A stretch of DNA of 8,045 nt, taken from contig CAMBCD010000115.1 in assembly GCA_945863085.1 (NCBI GenBank), forward strand, positions 1 through 8,045. Reading direction: 5' to 3'. Below are positions 7,149-8,045 of the stretch, piece by piece. The position numbers and the translations under genes are program-made. The notes beneath the pieces were generated by a model. It searched no databases. It saw only the letters and a program-made list of their open reading frames with translations, and was not told where the DNA came from. Source of the stretch: Bordetella parapertussis. GTDB taxonomy: Bacteria; Pseudomonadota; Gammaproteobacteria; Burkholderiales; SG8-41. Position 1 is the stretch's first letter; each line of letters begins with the position of its first letter.

Positions 7149-7228
7149 AGGATGCCTCCCGTCACGCAGCGGCCCGGGAAGTCCTCAACACCGTACTGCC
7201 CGCCGCCTGAGTGACACCACATCACTTC

Positions 7229-7235
7229 AGGAGGG
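7229..7235 (+). promoter_or_regulatory. Ribosome binding site of the first lipoprotein gene
   Basis: AGGAGGG ends three bases before the ATG at 7239; the spacing is tight but the match is strong, and it fixes this start. Confidence 0.7.
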
Positions 7236-7238
7236 CAT

Positions 7239-7769
7239 ATGAATACCTGCAAAAGCATCATTCACGCGGTTTCCCCGGTTTTCAGCAACAAGGTATCGCG
7301 ACTGGGCGGCACACTAGCCTGCTCCGCGCTGCTGTTGTCGGGTTGTTATGTCATGCCGGTCAGCACCGGTCCGGACGGCCGGCAGCATTACGTTTATTCG
7401 ACCGCACCGATCGTGCCGGGATCCGGCGCCCCCGCAGTACCGGCAGTGGTTCCGGCAGGACCAGCACCGGCTGTGCTCAGTGTGCGTCTCTACCCCGCCA
7501 ATGATCTCGCCAACCAGACCGGTGTATTGACCGGCCAGGTCACCAACATGATGAGCGGCAAGGGGCGCTTCCAGTTCCAATATCAGGGCGAGTCACTGGT
7601 TGGCGAAGCAACCCGCGTGTCCGGTGAGGAACGACGCGGCGTAGCCAGCGCATACGGCAGCCGCGGCACCTTCGCCCGCTGCGATTACCAGATGAGCACG
7701 CCCTACCAGGGCGCAGGCACCTGCACCTTCTCCAACGGCGCCAGCTATCAGATGCACGTCGGCAGTTAA
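7239..7769 (+). CDS. Putative outer-membrane lipoprotein of unknown function
   Basis: The 176-residue product has a signal peptide with a long n-region (residues 1-24), a hydrophobic core (TLACSALLL) and the lipobox LSGC with the acylated Cys at 36. Tyr follows at +2, with no Asp retention signal, so the outer membrane is the likely site. Residues about 57-79 are a Pro/Ala-rich linker (repeats of PAV, PAG and PAP). The C-terminal domain (about 80-176) looks beta-rich with GRFQFQYQGESLVGEATRV, then RRGVASAYGSRGTFARC and GTCTFSNGASYQMHVG. Cys148 and Cys162 could form a disulfide. Similar lipoproteins with this C-terminal pattern occur in Proteobacteria to my recollection, but no function is known to me. 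It lies 35 bases ahead of a second lipoprotein gene, so the two are probably one transcript. A periplasm-facing binding or envelope role is only a guess. Confidence 0.85.
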   Translation: MNTCKSIIHAVSPVFSNKVSRLGGTLACSALLLSGCYVMPVSTGPDGRQHYVYSTAPIVPGSGAPAVPAVVPAGPAPAVLSVRLYPANDLANQTGVLTGQVTNMMSGKGRFQFQYQGESLVGEATRVSGEERRGVASAYGSRGTFARCDYQMSTPYQGAGTCTFSNGASYQMHVGS

Positions 7770-7792
7770 GCCTTCGGCTAACCAACACCATC

Positions 7793-7798
7793 AAGGAG
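7793..7798 (+). promoter_or_regulatory. Ribosome binding site of the second lipoprotein gene
   Basis: AAGGAG lies six bases before the ATG at 7805, an optimal spacing. The short 35-base gap to the previous stop holds only this site and a minor hairpin AGCC-TTC-GGCT at 7768-7778, which is too weak to be a terminator. Confidence 0.7.
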
Positions 7799-7804
7799 AA
7801 CACC

Positions 7805-8045
7805 ATGTCCCATGCAGTCGTTGTTGCCACCGTGCTTCTCGCCTTGTCAGCAGTACAAGGCTGCGCGACCAAGAACTACGGACGTCAGGGCCCCCTCACC
7901 AGTTACGAGAAGGAGTCCATGACCTGCCGGGAGATTGAACTGGATCTTGCCAAGACCAGCGGCTTTGTTGATCACGTGAACAAGGAGAGCGAGTTCAGCG
8001 GCCTTGATGTGCTGGCAATCCTTGGCGACTTCGGGATCGGCAACA
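7805..8045 (+). CDS. Putative small lipoprotein of unknown function (partial, runs off the right edge)
   Basis: The first 80 residues are visible. A short signal peptide, MSHAVVVATVLLALSAVQGC, ends in a lipobox VQGC with the acylated Cys at 20. Gln at the -2 position is uncommon but tolerated. The mature part starts ATKNYGRQGPLTSYEKESMTC and continues with CREIELDLAKTSGF, then VLAILGDFGIGN at the edge. This charged helical segment followed by a Gly-containing hydrophobic stretch resembles a family of conserved proteobacterial hypothetical lipoproteins that I recognise only by pattern; no function is known to me. A second Cys at mature position 22 (residue 41) is present. It is probably cotranscribed with the lipoprotein gene upstream. 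The remaining C-terminus lies outside the window. Confidence 0.78.
   Translation, partial: MSHAVVVATVLLALSAVQGCATKNYGRQGPLTSYEKESMTCREIELDLAKTSGFVDHVNKESEFSGLDVLAILGDFGIGN

Noticed and set aside
7152..7214. A 20-codon ATG frame between the regulator and the first lipoprotein gene
   Set aside because: It has no usable ribosome site, a Pro-rich translation without pattern, and ends before the real start at 7239.
1..8045. Mobile element, defence system, CRISPR array, tRNA or riboswitch
   Set aside because: No transposase, integrase, nuclease or toxin-like frame, no regularly spaced repeat array beyond the three GTAAG copies, no terminal inverted repeats and no tRNA-like fold were seen on either strand.

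Overview
The window is high-GC bacterial DNA with compact gene packing and a tripartite tricarboxylate transporter (TTT) operon of the Bug-receptor type. These traits and the two small lipoprotein genes at the right end fit a proteobacterium, most likely a betaproteobacterium. That assignment is an inference from gene content; the window holds no rRNA or other phylogenetic marker. I see no tRNA, rRNA, IS element, integrase, CRISPR array or phage gene.

Layout. Positions 1-3592, minus strand: a four-gene cluster read right to left. It holds tctA (large membrane subunit, 3592-2090), tctB (small membrane subunit, 2093-1590, ATGA overlap with tctA), tctC (periplasmic solute-binding receptor, 1565-504) and, 16 bases further on, an AraC-type regulator (487 to beyond the left edge). 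Positions 3593-3822: a 230-base divergent regulatory region, which also carries a possible 21-residue leader ORF just ahead of tctA. Positions 3823-7083, plus strand: one very large regulator of 1086 residues. It joins a MalT-like STAND ATPase and helical-repeat region to a C-terminal winged helix plus BTAD domain, as in SARP regulators. Positions 7084-7238: an intergenic region with three GTAAG copies at an exact 11-base period and a perfect 8-bp stem-loop. Positions 7239-7769 and 7805 to the right edge: two consecutive lipoprotein genes of unknown function, each with a good ribosome binding site.

How the genes may work together. TctA, TctB and TctC form a secondary active importer for a carboxylate-like substrate, with TctC capturing it in the periplasm. 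The substrate cannot be read from the sequence. Two regulators bracket the operon: the large STAND/BTAD protein is divergent from tctA, and the AraC-type gene lies downstream in the same direction. The simplest reading is that one or both control the transporter in response to a small molecule. The 11-base-period repeats after the large regulator gene are the kind of site winged-helix regulators bind in tandem, so it may also act on the lipoprotein genes. These regulatory links are inferred, not shown. I found no clearly new multi-gene system; the most unusual items are the regulator's domain order, the periodic repeats and the leader ORF.
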